Of a stretch of 64,000 nt of DNA, positions 21,950-30,500 are shown one piece after another. A program made the position numbers and the translations under genes. The stretch comes from UMGS363 sp051891935 (lineage in GTDB: Bacteria > Bacillota > Clostridia > Oscillospirales > Ruminococcaceae), in contig JBJFFR010000157.1 in assembly GCA_051891935.1 (NCBI GenBank), forward strand, positions 31,637 to 95,636. Direction: 5' to 3'. Every line of letters starts with the position of its first letter. Position 1 is the first letter of the stretch. The notes below the pieces were generated by a model. That model worked only from the letters and a program-made list of their open reading frames with translations, did no database searches and had not been told where the DNA came from.

Positions 21950-22780
21950 ATGATAATTACAGTTGTCGGACTTGGACTTATAGGCGGTTCGCTTTGCAAA
22001 ACGATAAAGAAGCACACAAACCATACTGTTTACGGCGTTGATATCGACAAGGAGACCATTGATATGGCTATCTCCCAGCACGCCATTGACGCTGAAACGA
22101 ACGACCTCGGACTTGCCGATATAACGATAGTTTCGCTCTATCCGCTCACAACGATTGATTTTATCAGAGCTAATGCAAATAAATTCAAGCGCGGCAGCAT
22201 CATCATAGACACCTGCGGCATCAAGAAGGCAATATGTGACGGCGTTACCGACATTCTCGAGGAAAATGACGTTACCTTCATCGGCGTTCACCCTATGGCA
22301 GGCCGTGAATTCTCGGGCTTTGAATATTCGCTCGACAATCTTTTCGACAACGCAAGCTTTATCATAACGCCGACCGAAAAAACTCCGCAGCAGAAAATAA
22401 ACCTCATCGAAGACTTTGCCTATGCGATCAATTTCAAAAAGGTCGTAAAGGCTACTCCGCAGGAGCACGATCAGATCATCGCTTTCACAAGCCAGCTTGC
22501 GCACGTTGTTTCCAACGCATACATAAAAAGCCCGACAGGAAGAAAACAGCTTGGCTTCAGCGCAGGCAGCTTTCAGGATCTTACGAGAGTCGCAAAGCTC
22601 AATGAAGATATGTGGACACCTCTTTTTATGCTCAACAAGGAACCTCTTGTTTTCGAGATAGATTATATCATCGACCGTCTTACCGAATACCGTGATGCGC
22701 TTGCCGAGGGCGACAATGCACGGCTTCACGATCTTCTCCGTGACGGACGAATCCTTAAAGAAGAAAGCAATAAGCTTTGA
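21950..22780 (+). CDS. tyrA: Prephenate dehydrogenase
   Basis: 276-aa NAD(P)-dependent enzyme converting prephenate to 4-hydroxyphenylpyruvate in tyrosine synthesis. The Rossmann motif VVGLGLIGGSLCKTIKK opens the protein. IIIDTCGIKK, VTFIGVHPMAGREFSGFEYS (the conserved H-P-M-x-G loop) and the helical catalytic part with EHDQIIAFTSQLAHVVSNA follow as expected. There is no C-terminal ACT domain and no fused chorismate mutase, so tyrosine feedback is not built in. It has its own promoter, and a GNAT acetyltransferase follows 26 bp downstream. Confidence 0.93.
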   Translation: MIITVVGLGLIGGSLCKTIKKHTNHTVYGVDIDKETIDMAISQHAIDAETNDLGLADITIVSLYPLTTIDFIRANANKFKRGSIIIDTCGIKKAICDGVTDILEENDVTFIGVHPMAGREFSGFEYSLDNLFDNASFIITPTEKTPQQKINLIEDFAYAINFKKVVKATPQEHDQIIAFTSQLAHVVSNAYIKSPTGRKQLGFSAGSFQDLTRVAKLNEDMWTPLFMLNKEPLVFEIDYIIDRLTEYRDALAEGDNARLHDLLRDGRILKEESNKL

Positions 22781-22806
22781 TTTTAACAGAAAGGAACTGA
22801 CATATT

Positions 22807-23289
22807 ATGCAGAATATATGCATTGCGGCGGAAGAAGACAAAAGCGAGATACTTGCGATCTACAAGTCAATGCTTTACGGTCCTGCCGACTGGAACGAAT
22901 ATTATCCGAATGAAGAAACGATTGATTTTGACATTTCAAGGGATGCTCTTTACGTTATGAAAAATGATAACGGCGAGGTCATTGCAGCTGTTTCAATCGA
23001 CAAGGATGACGATGTTGACGCGCTCCCCTGCTGGGACAAGGAGCTTCAGCCAAGCGCCGAAATATCGAGAGTCTGCGTTCGTAAGGATATGCAGAACCGG
23101 GGAATTGCCAAAAAAATCATTCTCAATGTTTTTGATGTATTGAGAAAAGAGGGCAAAAAAAGTATTCACATCCTTGTAAAGACAGGACATGAAGCTGCAT
23201 TTGCATTATACGGCAAGCTCGGCTTTCAAAAGGTCGGAGAATGCAATATGTTCGATAAGGATTTTGTTTGCATGGAAGTTAAGCTTTGA
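22807..23289 (+). CDS. GNAT-family N-acetyltransferase
   Basis: 160-aa cytosolic protein with the GNAT core: strand IAAVSIDKDD, then the acetyl-CoA pyrophosphate loop in RVCVRKDMQNRGIAKKII (pattern R/Q-x-x-G-x-A), followed by SIHILVKTGHEAAFALYGKLGFQKVGEC, the family's conserved C-terminal helix and strand. The substrate cannot be predicted. It begins 26 bp after tyrA with AAAGGA upstream and ends at a strong terminator, so it is probably the second gene of the tyrA unit. Confidence 0.85.
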   Translation: MQNICIAAEEDKSEILAIYKSMLYGPADWNEYYPNEETIDFDISRDALYVMKNDNGEVIAAVSIDKDDDVDALPCWDKELQPSAEISRVCVRKDMQNRGIAKKIILNVFDVLRKEGKKSIHILVKTGHEAAFALYGKLGFQKVGECNMFDKDFVCMEVKL

Positions 23290-23302
23290 AAAAATATGAT
23301 CG

Positions 23303-23340
23303 TCACTCTCACAAAGGTCTTTGTGGGAGTGATTTTTTTT
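23303..23340 (+). terminator. Terminator of tyrA-GNAT
   Basis: 14-bp stem TCACTCTCACAAAG (23303-23316) / CTTTGTGGGAGTGA (23319-23332, one G-U pair) followed by eight T. Confidence 0.88.
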
Positions 23341-23390
23341 GCAATAGGAAATAAGTCTGCCCTTTTGACTGCATTTTATTGGCGTTTATA

Positions 23391-23485
23391 CTTAAAACCA
23401 TTTAAAAACTGTAAAAAAAATCGAGCATAATCTTGCATATATGGATCTTGCGCAGATTTTTTTCTACAGTTTAAATGGTTTTTAG
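23391..23485. repeat. 95-bp TA-flanked palindrome
   Basis: The left end CTTAAAACCATTTAAA and right end TTTAAATGGTTTTTAG are inverted. Complementarity continues inward (ACTGTAAAAAAAATC against GATTTTTTTCTACAGT) almost to the centre. Both ends abut the dinucleotide TA (23389-23390, 23486-23487), as expected for a Tc1/IS630-type miniature element. It also lies between convergent genes and might act as a terminator. Confidence 0.5.
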
Positions 23486-23493
23486 TATTAGTA

Positions 23494-23793
23494 TCATTCT
23501 TTCACAATAACATAATCAAGTATTTTACCTGCAATTTTATCAAAAATAAGCAGCTGTTCCTCACTTGCACCTTTATCAAATATCAATACAAGAGTTTTTT
23601 CCGAACATTCCTCTGCACGGGCGAGAATCTCACGGGCGATCAGCTCGATATTCTGTGTTTCCTTACCGATCGGGATTATAAGCAGATGAAGCCGATGGGT
23701 TTTCTGCGAGCGTTCCAAAATAACTGCGAATAAAAATACTGCTGTTGCTGCAAGACAAAGAAATAATGCGTTTAAAAGCTGAATTTTTTCCAT
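23494..23793 (-). CDS. Small single-pass membrane protein downstream of pnp
   Basis: 99 aa. An N-terminal transmembrane helix at about residues 6-26 (LLNALFLCLAATAVFLFAVIL) is followed by a small alpha/beta domain (HLLIIPIGK, ELIAREILARAEEC, KTLVLIFDKGASEE, ILDYVIVKE). I do not recognise the family. AGGAGGGG lies 9 bases before the ATG, but this ribosome site is the right arm of a 12-bp hairpin in the pnp-to-gene spacer, so translation may be limited. It is the last gene of the pnp transcript. Confidence 0.65.
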   Translation of the reverse strand: MEKIQLLNALFLCLAATAVFLFAVILERSQKTHRLHLLIIPIGKETQNIELIAREILARAEECSEKTLVLIFDKGASEEQLLIFDKIAGKILDYVIVKE

Positions 23794-23800
23794 AAAATAA

Positions 23801-23831
23801 CCCCTCCTGTCAAATTATATGACGGGAGGGG
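23801..23831 (-). promoter_or_regulatory. Hairpin enclosing the ribosome site of the small membrane protein
   Basis: Minus-strand arms CCCCTCCCGTCA (23831-23820) and TGACAGGAGGGG (23812-23801) pair at 11 of 12 positions around a 7-nt loop. The GGAGGGG of the downstream gene is fully inside the stem. There is no good T run, so ribosome-site occlusion is more likely than termination. Confidence 0.65.
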
Positions 23832-23853
23832 TAAATTTGTTATAAAATCAAAA

Positions 23854-25992
23854 TCAGTTGTTAGCGTTCTTCTTTGCTTCGATATCAGCAAGAGCGTCTT
23901 TTCTTGAAAGATTTATTCTTCCCTGATTATCAATTTCCATAACCTTAACAACGATCTCATCACCGATAGAAACGATATCTTCTACCTTTTCAACTCTCTG
24001 CTTGTCGAGCTTGGAGATGTGAACAAGTCCGTCCTTACCCGGAGCGATCTCAACGAATGCGCCGAAGTTCATAAGGCGAACGACCTTGCCCTTATAGATA
24101 GCGCCGATCTCGGGGTCGTTTGCAATTGTATTTACGATCTGGATAGCCTTCTTAACGCCGTCCATATCAACGCCGCTTACGAATACATTTCCTTCATCGT
24201 TGATGTCGATCTTTACGCCGCAGTCAGCGGAGATCTTCTGGATGACCTTGCCGCCCTGACCGATAACCTCTCTGATCTTATCAACGGGAACCTTTGTCTG
24301 CTGCATCTTCGGAGCGTACTTGCCGACTGTTTCACGGGGCTCGGGGATAGCCTTGAGCATGATCTCGTCAAGGATATAATCTCTTGCCTTATGTGTCTTT
24401 GCAAATGCTTCTTCAATGATAGCAGGTGTAAGACCGTCAACCTTGATATCTACCTGGATAGCTGTGATACCCTTATGAGTACCGCCAACCTTGAAGTCCA
24501 TATCGCCGAAGAAATCTTCAAGACCCTGGATATCGACCATTGTCATAAAGCTGCCGTCATCTCTTGTGATAAGACCGCAGGAGATACCTGCAACGGGAGC
24601 CTTGATAGGAACGCCTGCATCCATAAGTGCGAGTGTTGAGCCGCAGATAGAACCCTGTGATGTCGAGCCGTTGGAGGAAAGAACCTCGGAAACGAGTCGC
24701 ATTGCATACGGGAATTCTTCAACGGAGGGAAGTACAGGAACGAGTGCTCTTTCAGCGAGCGCACCGTGACCGATCTCACGGCGTCCGGGTCCTCTCGAAG
24801 GCTTTGTTTCGCCAACGGAGTAGGACGGAAAGTTGTAGTGGTGCATATAGCGCTTGCTGTCTTCCTCGTCAAGACCGTCGATCTTCTGTGAATCGCTGAT
24901 AGGTCCGAGTGTTGCGATCGTGAGTACCTGTGTCTGACCTCTTGTGAAAAGTCCCGAACCGTGTACTCTCGGAAGAACGCCTACTTCAGCGGCAAGAGGA
25001 CGGATCTCGTCGATTCCTCTGCCGTCTACACGCTTGCCCTCATAGAGCCAGTTACGAACGATCTTCTTCTGAAGCTTATAGATGCACTCGTCGATCATAG
25101 CGATCTTGTCGGGATAAGCTTCGTCAAATTTAGCGTGGATAGCGTCCTTGATAGGATTAAGTCTTTCCTCGCGGATATTCTTATCATCTGTGTCAAGAGC
25201 GACCTTAACATCCTCTGCAGCCATTTCTTCGATAGCGTCAAAGAGGTCGTGGTCAACTTCCATAGACTCAAATTCAAACTTTTTCTTGCCGATCTGTGCT
25301 CTGATATCGTTGATGAATGCAACGATCTTCTTGATCTCCTCATGACCTGTGAGGATAGCCTTGAGCATAAGATCATCGGGAACTTCGTTTGCGCCTGCTT
25401 CGATCATAACGATCTTTTCAGCAGTACCTGCAACTGTGAGGTTGAGGTCTGTCTTTGCTCTCTGCTCGAGAGTCGGGTTAAGAACGATCTCACCGTCAAC
25501 AAGACCAACGGAGATACCGCCGATAGGTCCGTTCCAGGGAATATCGGAAATGGAGATAGCAACGGAAGTAGCGATCATTCCGCAGATCTCGGGAGAATAA
25601 TCGGGGTCAACAGCGAGAACTGTCATAACAACGGAAACATCGTTTCTCATATCCTTGGGGAAGAGCGGTCTGATAGGTCTGTCGACTACTCTTGAAGTAA
25701 GGATGGACTTATCGGACGGCTTGCCTTCTCTCTTTGTGAAGGAACCGGGGATCCTGCCTACGGAGTAAAGACGCTCCTCATAGTCAACGGAAAGGGGGAA
25801 GAAATCTACGCCCTCTCTCGGCTTGGGACTTGCTGTAACGTTAGCCATAACGACTGTATCGCCGTATGTTACCCAGCATGAACCGTTGGAAAGCTCACAG
25901 GTCTTGCCTGTTTCGACTTTGAGCTCTCTGCCTGCGAATGTTGTTGTGAAAACCTTGTAATTATCAAAGGTTTTGAGTTGGGACATTGCCAT
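23854..25992 (-). CDS. pnp: Polynucleotide phosphorylase
   Basis: 712-aa phosphate-dependent 3'-5' exoribonuclease. Two RNase PH domains are evident (GKTCELSNGSCWVTYGDT and FPLSVDYEER near the N terminus; the second has GLFTRGQTQVLTIATLG, HYNFPSYSVGETKPSRGPGR and the catalytic DGSFMTMVDIQGLEDFFGDMDFKVGG region). They are joined by the all-helical linker. C-terminal KH (IREVIGQGGKVIQKI) and S1 (YKGKVVRLMNFGAFVEIAPGKDGLVHIS) RNA-binding domains are complete. GGAGG precedes the ATG. It lies downstream of rpsO, the classic bacterial order, with a partial hairpin terminator between. Confidence 0.97.
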   Translation of the reverse strand: MAMSQLKTFDNYKVFTTTFAGRELKVETGKTCELSNGSCWVTYGDTVVMANVTASPKPREGVDFFPLSVDYEERLYSVGRIPGSFTKREGKPSDKSILTSRVVDRPIRPLFPKDMRNDVSVVMTVLAVDPDYSPEICGMIATSVAISISDIPWNGPIGGISVGLVDGEIVLNPTLEQRAKTDLNLTVAGTAEKIVMIEAGANEVPDDLMLKAILTGHEEIKKIVAFINDIRAQIGKKKFEFESMEVDHDLFDAIEEMAAEDVKVALDTDDKNIREERLNPIKDAIHAKFDEAYPDKIAMIDECIYKLQKKIVRNWLYEGKRVDGRGIDEIRPLAAEVGVLPRVHGSGLFTRGQTQVLTIATLGPISDSQKIDGLDEEDSKRYMHHYNFPSYSVGETKPSRGPGRREIGHGALAERALVPVLPSVEEFPYAMRLVSEVLSSNGSTSQGSICGSTLALMDAGVPIKAPVAGISCGLITRDDGSFMTMVDIQGLEDFFGDMDFKVGGTHKGITAIQVDIKVDGLTPAIIEEAFAKTHKARDYILDEIMLKAIPEPRETVGKYAPKMQQTKVPVDKIREVIGQGGKVIQKISADCGVKIDINDEGNVFVSGVDMDGVKKAIQIVNTIANDPEIGAIYKGKVVRLMNFGAFVEIAPGKDGLVHISKLDKQRVEKVEDIVSIGDEIVVKVMEIDNQGRINLSRKDALADIEAKKNANN

Positions 25993-26148
25993 TTTTAACT
26001 GCCTCCTATAAAAATTTTAATTTCCACCGTCAGCAGCTTTAGCAATAAATTCTGCCCGTTTCGGTAAAACGGGTACAATTTAATGCTAAACAACTGCTTA
26101 ACGATCAGATGCTCAATAGAACAAACTTTTGCAATAAAACGCACCAAA

Positions 26149-26182
26149 GGCAGCGTAAAGGACATAGCCTTTACAAGCTGCC
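26149..26182 (-). terminator. Hairpin between rpsO and pnp
   Basis: GGCAGC-GTAAAGG (26149-26161) pairs with CCTTTAC-AA-GCTGCC (26168-26182), with a two-base bulge. The minus-strand continuation is only moderately T-rich, so it may attenuate rather than stop transcription into pnp, or act as an RNase III-type processing site. Confidence 0.6.
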
Positions 26183-26194
26183 TCCGGCCAAAAA

Positions 26195-26461
26195 TTACTT
26201 ACGGATTCCGAGCTTTTCGATAGTTGCACGGTATCTTGTGATATCCTTCTTCATAAGGTAGTTGAGAAGGTTACGTCTGCGTCCAACCATCTTGAGAAGA
26301 CCTCTTCTGGAGTGATGATCGTTTGGATGATCCTTAAGGTGAGCGTTAAGGTCGTTGATTCTCTTTGTGAGGATAGCAACCTGAACTTCGGGTGAACCTG
26401 TGTCGTTCTCGCTCTTCTTGTTTGCTTCGATTACAGCAGCTTTTTCTTCTTTGCGCATCAT
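26195..26461 (-). CDS. rpsO: Ribosomal protein S15
   Basis: 88-aa primary 16S rRNA-binding protein of the 30S central domain. The family signature runs through NDTGSPEVQVAILTKRINDL, HLKDHPNDHHSRRGLLKMVG and RRRNLLNYLMKKD. I start at the first of two adjacent ATGs (26461; 26458 is equally possible), with GAAAGAGG 10 bases upstream. The upstream in-frame extension covers the leader and is not credible. It has its own consensus promoter and a GC-rich, foldable leader, as expected for a gene autoregulated by S15. Confidence 0.97.
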   Translation of the reverse strand: MMRKEEKAAVIEANKKSENDTGSPEVQVAILTKRINDLNAHLKDHPNDHHSRRGLLKMVGRRRNLLNYLMKKDITRYRATIEKLGIRK

Positions 26462-26585
26462 AATAAATACACCTCTTTCAAAAAATTCCCCGTGAACATA
26501 GAATACGGCAGGTAATATCTCCGTAGGAGCGTGACCCGTACTCCAAGTAGACGGCACAAATATAACGTTGCAAAATGCAACAGAA
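26462..26585 (-). promoter_or_regulatory. rpsO leader, possible S15 autoregulatory RNA
   Basis: About 120 nt of leader. It contains GTTGCA-TTT-TGCAAC near the 5' end, GGAG..CTCC, and TACGG..CCGTA pairings that overlap and could form alternative folds before the ribosome site. Many bacteria regulate rpsO through such leaders. The precise S15 class cannot be assigned by eye. Confidence 0.4.
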
Positions 26586-26587
26586 GT

Positions 26588-26616
26588 ATTATACCATATA
26601 AATTTACGTTTGTAAA
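26588..26616 (-). promoter_or_regulatory. rpsO promoter
   Basis: -35 TTTACA (26616-26611), 17-bp spacer, -10 TATAAT (26593-26588) on the minus strand. Confidence 0.75.
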
Positions 26617-26644
26617 GGGTTTTGGCAAAATTTTTTATGATTAT

Positions 26645-27505
26645 TTATGATATTCTCTTATTGCCCTTTGATTTTGAGCCGTGTGACTTTTCCTTTGACG
26701 AATCGGTCGGTGCTTCCCTGCCGCCCATATCGGTAAAAATAGCATCCTCCTCGTCAAGCGGTTCAAGATAAGCATATTCTGGGTTGCTCTCCCCTCTTTC
26801 CTCATAGTAAGGATCAATTACATACTTCTGGATAAGCGGATAGGAGTTGAAAACAATAAGAAACCCGAGGAAGCTTATCGGCCATATCGGGATGATTATA
26901 GCGGAAAGCGGATGGAGAAGCACCAGCACACCGATAAAAAGCACAACAAACACTACAGCCAGCAGTGTAATAATATTCTTTTTAAGACCCACGCAGGTAA
27001 GGAAGAACGAATTCTTCACAATGTTTGCAAGGCTCAGATCGGTAGCAACGATCATCGGGAAGATATAGAAATTCATCATCAGCAGCGTGAGTGCAAAGCT
27101 TACCGAAATAACGCAGAGAATAATATAGATAACGCTGCCCGAATTCTTATACATCGCAGGATAGACTTGAAGCGCCGCATAAGCCGACACCGTAAAAAGT
27201 ATATCAATTAATCCGACAGGTATCGACTGCTTGAGATTTTTTGAGAAGCCCTTCCAGAAATCATGGAAAATGAACGAGTTCTTTTCAAGACGGTAATTTC
27301 GGAGAACCTTTGTCATTCCTGCGATCGCAGGACCTATCGTTACAACAGGGATACAAAAAAGCGCAGTCAGCAGATTAAGCTCGAGCAGCTTCCAGAACTT
27401 GCGGAAATAAAGCTCCCAGAATTCAAAAAACGGCTTTTTCTTGGGCGCATTTTTAGAAATGCCCGGGCCTGCTTTAGAATAATCGTTAAATCCAAAAAGT
27501 GACAA
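26645..27505 (-). CDS. YesL/DUF624-family membrane protein
   Basis: 286 aa with about five transmembrane helices. The DUF624 pattern is visible: FWELYFRKFWKLLELNLLTAL, then PVVTIGPAIAGMTKVLRNY, an amphipathic FHDFWKGFSKNLKQS, and four more hydrophobic segments. A C-terminal cytoplasmic tail of about 60 charged residues (DEEDAIFTDMGG...KSKGNKRIS) is unusual for the family. YesL-type proteins commonly accompany carbohydrate uptake loci, but their role is not known. It is the last gene after proC and the SpoIIM-like gene, 43 bp behind the latter. Confidence 0.8.
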   Translation of the reverse strand: MSLFGFNDYSKAGPGISKNAPKKKPFFEFWELYFRKFWKLLELNLLTALFCIPVVTIGPAIAGMTKVLRNYRLEKNSFIFHDFWKGFSKNLKQSIPVGLIDILFTVSAYAALQVYPAMYKNSGSVIYIILCVISVSFALTLLMMNFYIFPMIVATDLSLANIVKNSFFLTCVGLKKNIITLLAVVFVVLFIGVLVLLHPLSAIIIPIWPISFLGFLIVFNSYPLIQKYVIDPYYEERGESNPEYAYLEPLDEEDAIFTDMGGREAPTDSSKEKSHGSKSKGNKRIS

Positions 27506-27548
27506 ATAAATACAGCTCCTTAATTTTTATATTCCCTGTGATATCGGA

Positions 27549-28184
27549 TCATATACCCAAAAATCCCGACCAAAGTCCTGCAAAAAAGTAGGTAACAAGG
27601 CTGTCCGCAAGCGAAACTGCACCGAGAGCCGCAAACAGCACAAGAAATTTCGTAAGATAAAGCTTCACCGTGCCTGCGTCCGACTTGTCGAGCCCGAGCA
27701 AACGCCTTGCCGCAAGAAAGGACATCGAAAAGCTTTCCCTCGCAGCAATAAGCACAATAAACGCCGAAACCACCGCAAACGGCAGGATAAACACCGCCGA
27801 AACCAGCGTTCCCTTCAAGCCGTACGAAGCATTCATATCGGCGAGCATAACACCCGTCCCAAGTCCGTGAAAAAACGGAACAAGAAGCTCCGCAGGCATC
27901 GACACCGCCCCGAATCCAAGCAGCAGACACGCAAGAATCAGCAGAAAAGGCCCCGAAAATGAATTCACAAGCGTTTCGATGAACGTGCAGCCCGAACGGT
28001 TGCGGAAAAATAGCTCCGCCGTCCTGTGAAGGATATCATCCCCTCCCGAAACGCAGCTTGAAACCGCCCCGGAAAGCTCCCCCACACAAAACAGCAGCAT
28101 CAGCAGCACCATCGGAGGTCTGCCGCCCGTTCTCGAGCCGGGAAAACCGGCAAGAAAAGGTATAATGTTTTTTGTCCTTTGCAT
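27549..28184 (-). CDS. SpoIIM-like membrane protein
   Basis: 211-aa polytopic protein with five predicted helices. A conserved segment, FIETLVNSFSGPFLLILACLLLGFGAVSMPAELLVPFFHGLGTG (27.9-28.0 kb), matches the pattern of stage II sporulation protein M, part of the DMP peptidoglycan-remodelling complex needed for engulfment; the final helix pair also fits. I prefer the second ATG (28184), giving 6 bases from AGGAAG. Without spoIID or spoIIP nearby the assignment rests on sequence pattern alone; a generic DUF95-type membrane protein is possible. It lies between proC and the yesL-like gene on one strand. Confidence 0.6.
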   Translation of the reverse strand: MQRTKNIIPFLAGFPGSRTGGRPPMVLLMLLFCVGELSGAVSSCVSGGDDILHRTAELFFRNRSGCTFIETLVNSFSGPFLLILACLLLGFGAVSMPAELLVPFFHGLGTGVMLADMNASYGLKGTLVSAVFILPFAVVSAFIVLIAARESFSMSFLAARRLLGLDKSDAGTVKLYLTKFLVLFAALGAVSLADSLVTYFFAGLWSGFLGI

Positions 28185-28251
28185 ATACATCTTCCTTTGT
28201 TTTGAAAATTATTCCAAAGTAAGTATATGCGGACAAACTATTTTTTAGAAT

Positions 28252-29058
28252 TCAGCGTGAAAGCTCGTATGCACGTTTTGTGCAGCTTTCGCAGGCTTTT
28301 CCGACAACTCCGGTGAGATCTCCCTTGTAGAATTCATCAAGTCCTGCAAGAGTTGTGCCGCCCGGAGAGGATACCATTTTTATAAGCTCGTCAACGGTAT
28401 ATCCCGAATCGGTGAGCATCTTTGCCGAGCCGATAAGCGACTGCGCAAAAAGCTTCATAGCAGCGCCGTCATCAATTCCGACGGTCTTTGCATACTCTGT
28501 GAAGCCCTTTGCAAAAAGATAGATGAACGCAGGACTGCTGCCGTTAATTGCAATGATCTCTTTCATCTTATTAATAGGTACGACCTCAGCAGCACCGCTT
28601 GAAGCGAATATGCTCTTCACAAATTCAAACTCCTCATCGGTCGTCGGTTCAGCCTTTGCAAGCGCAGAAGCACCCTCGCCGAGAAGAAGCGGAGTGTTCG
28701 GCATAACAAGAACGACCTTTGCATCGGGGATTGTCATTTTCTTGATATATTCCTCCGAAATGCCTGCTGCGATAGAGATGATGACCGTATCATTATTTAC
28801 AAACGGAGCAGCGGCTTCAAGAGCAGCGTCTATTCCCTGCGGCTTTACTGCCAAAAGAACGTATTTGCATTTTTTCACGACATCTGCTTCGTCATCGCAC
28901 TTGTTTACGCCAATCTCTGCAAGAGCGTCAAGCTTGGAGGAATCCTTGTCGTAAGCAAAGATGCTGATATTTTTCTCACCCGAGGACTGTGCAGCGATTA
29001 CTCCTTTTATAATTGCGGAGCCCATATTTCCTGCACCGATAAAGCCTAAATTTACCAA
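28252..29058 (-). CDS. proC: Pyrroline-5-carboxylate reductase
   Basis: 268-aa enzyme making proline from pyrroline-5-carboxylate with NAD(P)H. The Rossmann motif GFIGAGNMGSAIIKGV opens the protein. VLVMPNTPLLLGEGASAL and the C-terminal signature VDELIKMVSSPGGTTLAGLDEF are diagnostic. I choose a TTG start at 29058 (Met-Val-Asn-Leu-Gly-Phe) with AAGAAGGG 10-12 bases upstream. The longer frame encodes an AT-rich extension that would read through the leader. Confidence 0.94.
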   Translation of the reverse strand: MVNLGFIGAGNMGSAIIKGVIAAQSSGEKNISIFAYDKDSSKLDALAEIGVNKCDDEADVVKKCKYVLLAVKPQGIDAALEAAAPFVNNDTVIISIAAGISEEYIKKMTIPDAKVVLVMPNTPLLLGEGASALAKAEPTTDEEFEFVKSIFASSGAAEVVPINKMKEIIAINGSSPAFIYLFAKGFTEYAKTVGIDDGAAMKLFAQSLIGSAKMLTDSGYTVDELIKMVSSPGGTTLAGLDEFYKGDLTGVVGKACESCTKRAYELSR

Positions 29059-29208
29059 AGTGAACGCACCCTTCTTTTTGATCTTTTTAATTTTCAGCCT
29101 TAAAATGATAAAGACAATTGATATTATACTACAATCCGACAAAAATTGCAACATTTTTTTGTTCTGTTATTTTAAATAGTTTTTTGTAAATGCTTTTTCG
29201 ATAAATAC

Positions 29209-29237
29209 TTGAAATGTTCATAAAGCTATGGTACAAT
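29209..29237 (+). promoter_or_regulatory. Promoter of the second GH5 gene
   Basis: TTGAAA (29209-29214), 17-bp spacer, TACAAT (29232-29237). Confidence 0.7.
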
Positions 29238-29272
29238 ATATACAAAATATTTCTTGGAAAGGATAATTTATA

Positions 29273-30445
29273 ATGAATATTATCAAAAAACACCTGCCAA
29301 TCGCGCTTGCCGCATTGCTCTCCATATCAATGCTCGCAGGCTGCGGAAAAACTGATACTGCCGATACTGCCGAAAAGCACGAGGAAGCTGCTCCGAAGGG
29401 CAAATCCGGTATCGTAACGATCGCAGATAACTCTGTTGATTTCGTAAAGAACATGAAGCTCGGCTGGAACCTTGGCAACACGCTTGACGCAACAGGCACG
29501 GGAATGGCTTCCGAAACCTCTTGGGGTCAGCCTAAGACAACAAAGGAAATGATCGACTTTGTAAAGGATTCGGGCTTCACAACTATCAGGATCCCCGTTT
29601 CGTGGAGCAATCATGTTGACGTTCAGTACAACATCGACGAAGAGTGGATGAACCGTGTTAACGAGGTCGTTGACTATGCGATGGATGACGGACTTTACGT
29701 TATCCTCAACTCTCACCACGACAACGACAAGTATTATCCGACATCGGAAAAATACGAAGAGTCCTCAAAGTACCTTACAACCATCTGGAAGCAGATCGCA
29801 GAGCGTTTTGCAGACTATGACGAACAGCTCATTTTTGAGGGAATGAACGAACCAAGACTTTCAGGCACAAACAAGGAATGGTGGTTCTCCGATACAGACG
29901 CAGACGGAATCGACTCTATCGAAACAGTATCAAAGCTCGATCAGGACTTCGTTGATACAGTAAGAGCTGCAGGCGGCTATAACGAAACACGTTACCTTAT
30001 GGTACCGAGCAACAGAGCTGACGCATGGACAGCAATGCACAAGTCGTTCACACTTCCTACCGACCCTGCAAACAGACTTATCGTTTCCGTTCACGCTTAC
30101 TCGCCCTATGACTTCGCAATGAACGATAAAGGCTACAAGGACTGGGACGGCTCAAAGGCAGGCGAACTCAACTTTATGGACAACCTCAAGAGCACCTTCA
30201 TCGACAAGGGCGTGGGCGTTGTTATCGGCGAGTTCGGCGCAACAAACAAGGACAACCTCGATGCAAGAGTTGCATGGGCAAACGACTTCACAGCCAAAGC
30301 TGCAGCAAACGGCATCTCCTGCGTATGGTGGGACAATGCAGGAACAAAGGTCGGTTCAGAGAACTTCGGTCTTGTTGACAGACTTGGCAAGAAGATCTAC
30401 TACCCCGAGATCCTTGACGCAATGGTAAAGAATTACAACAACTAA
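29273..30445 (+). CDS. GH5 endoglucanase lipoprotein (subfamily 4-like)
   Basis: 390 aa. A signal peptide with lipobox (SMLAGC) anchors the protein outside the membrane. A single GH5 catalytic domain starts with MKLGWNLGNTLDATG, typical of subfamily GH5_4 endoglucanases/xyloglucanases. IRIPVSWSNHV, the acid/base E193 in EGMNEPR, VSVHAYSPYDFAM and the nucleophile E320 in VVIGEFGA are all present. There is no binding module and no dockerin. AAAGGA lies upstream of the ATG. It is a single-gene unit; the next transcription unit is rnpB. Substrate could be cellulose, xyloglucan or mixed-linkage glucan. Confidence 0.93.
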   Translation: MNIIKKHLPIALAALLSISMLAGCGKTDTADTAEKHEEAAPKGKSGIVTIADNSVDFVKNMKLGWNLGNTLDATGTGMASETSWGQPKTTKEMIDFVKDSGFTTIRIPVSWSNHVDVQYNIDEEWMNRVNEVVDYAMDDGLYVILNSHHDNDKYYPTSEKYEESSKYLTTIWKQIAERFADYDEQLIFEGMNEPRLSGTNKEWWFSDTDADGIDSIETVSKLDQDFVDTVRAAGGYNETRYLMVPSNRADAWTAMHKSFTLPTDPANRLIVSVHAYSPYDFAMNDKGYKDWDGSKAGELNFMDNLKSTFIDKGVGVVIGEFGATNKDNLDARVAWANDFTAKAAANGISCVWWDNAGTKVGSENFGLVDRLGKKIYYPEILDAMVKNYNN

Positions 30446-30459
30446 ATAAAAATCCTACA

Positions 30460-30500
30460 TAGCACGATGTTACGCTTGACAAAAGCTTGACATCGTGCTA
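30460..30500. promoter_or_regulatory. Inverted repeat spanning the rnpB promoter
   Basis: Perfect 11-bp arms TAGCACGATGT (30460-30470) and ACATCGTGCTA (30490-30500) enclose the rnpB -35 box; the right arm runs into the -10 box. The same DNA can serve as the terminator hairpin of the upstream GH5 gene, though only a weak TAATTTTA follows. Confidence 0.6.

Noticed and set aside
29062..29154. N-terminal extension of proC with a hydrophobic leader
   Set aside because: The extra residues are translated AT-rich leader; the family N terminus starts at the Rossmann motif right after the TTG at 29058.
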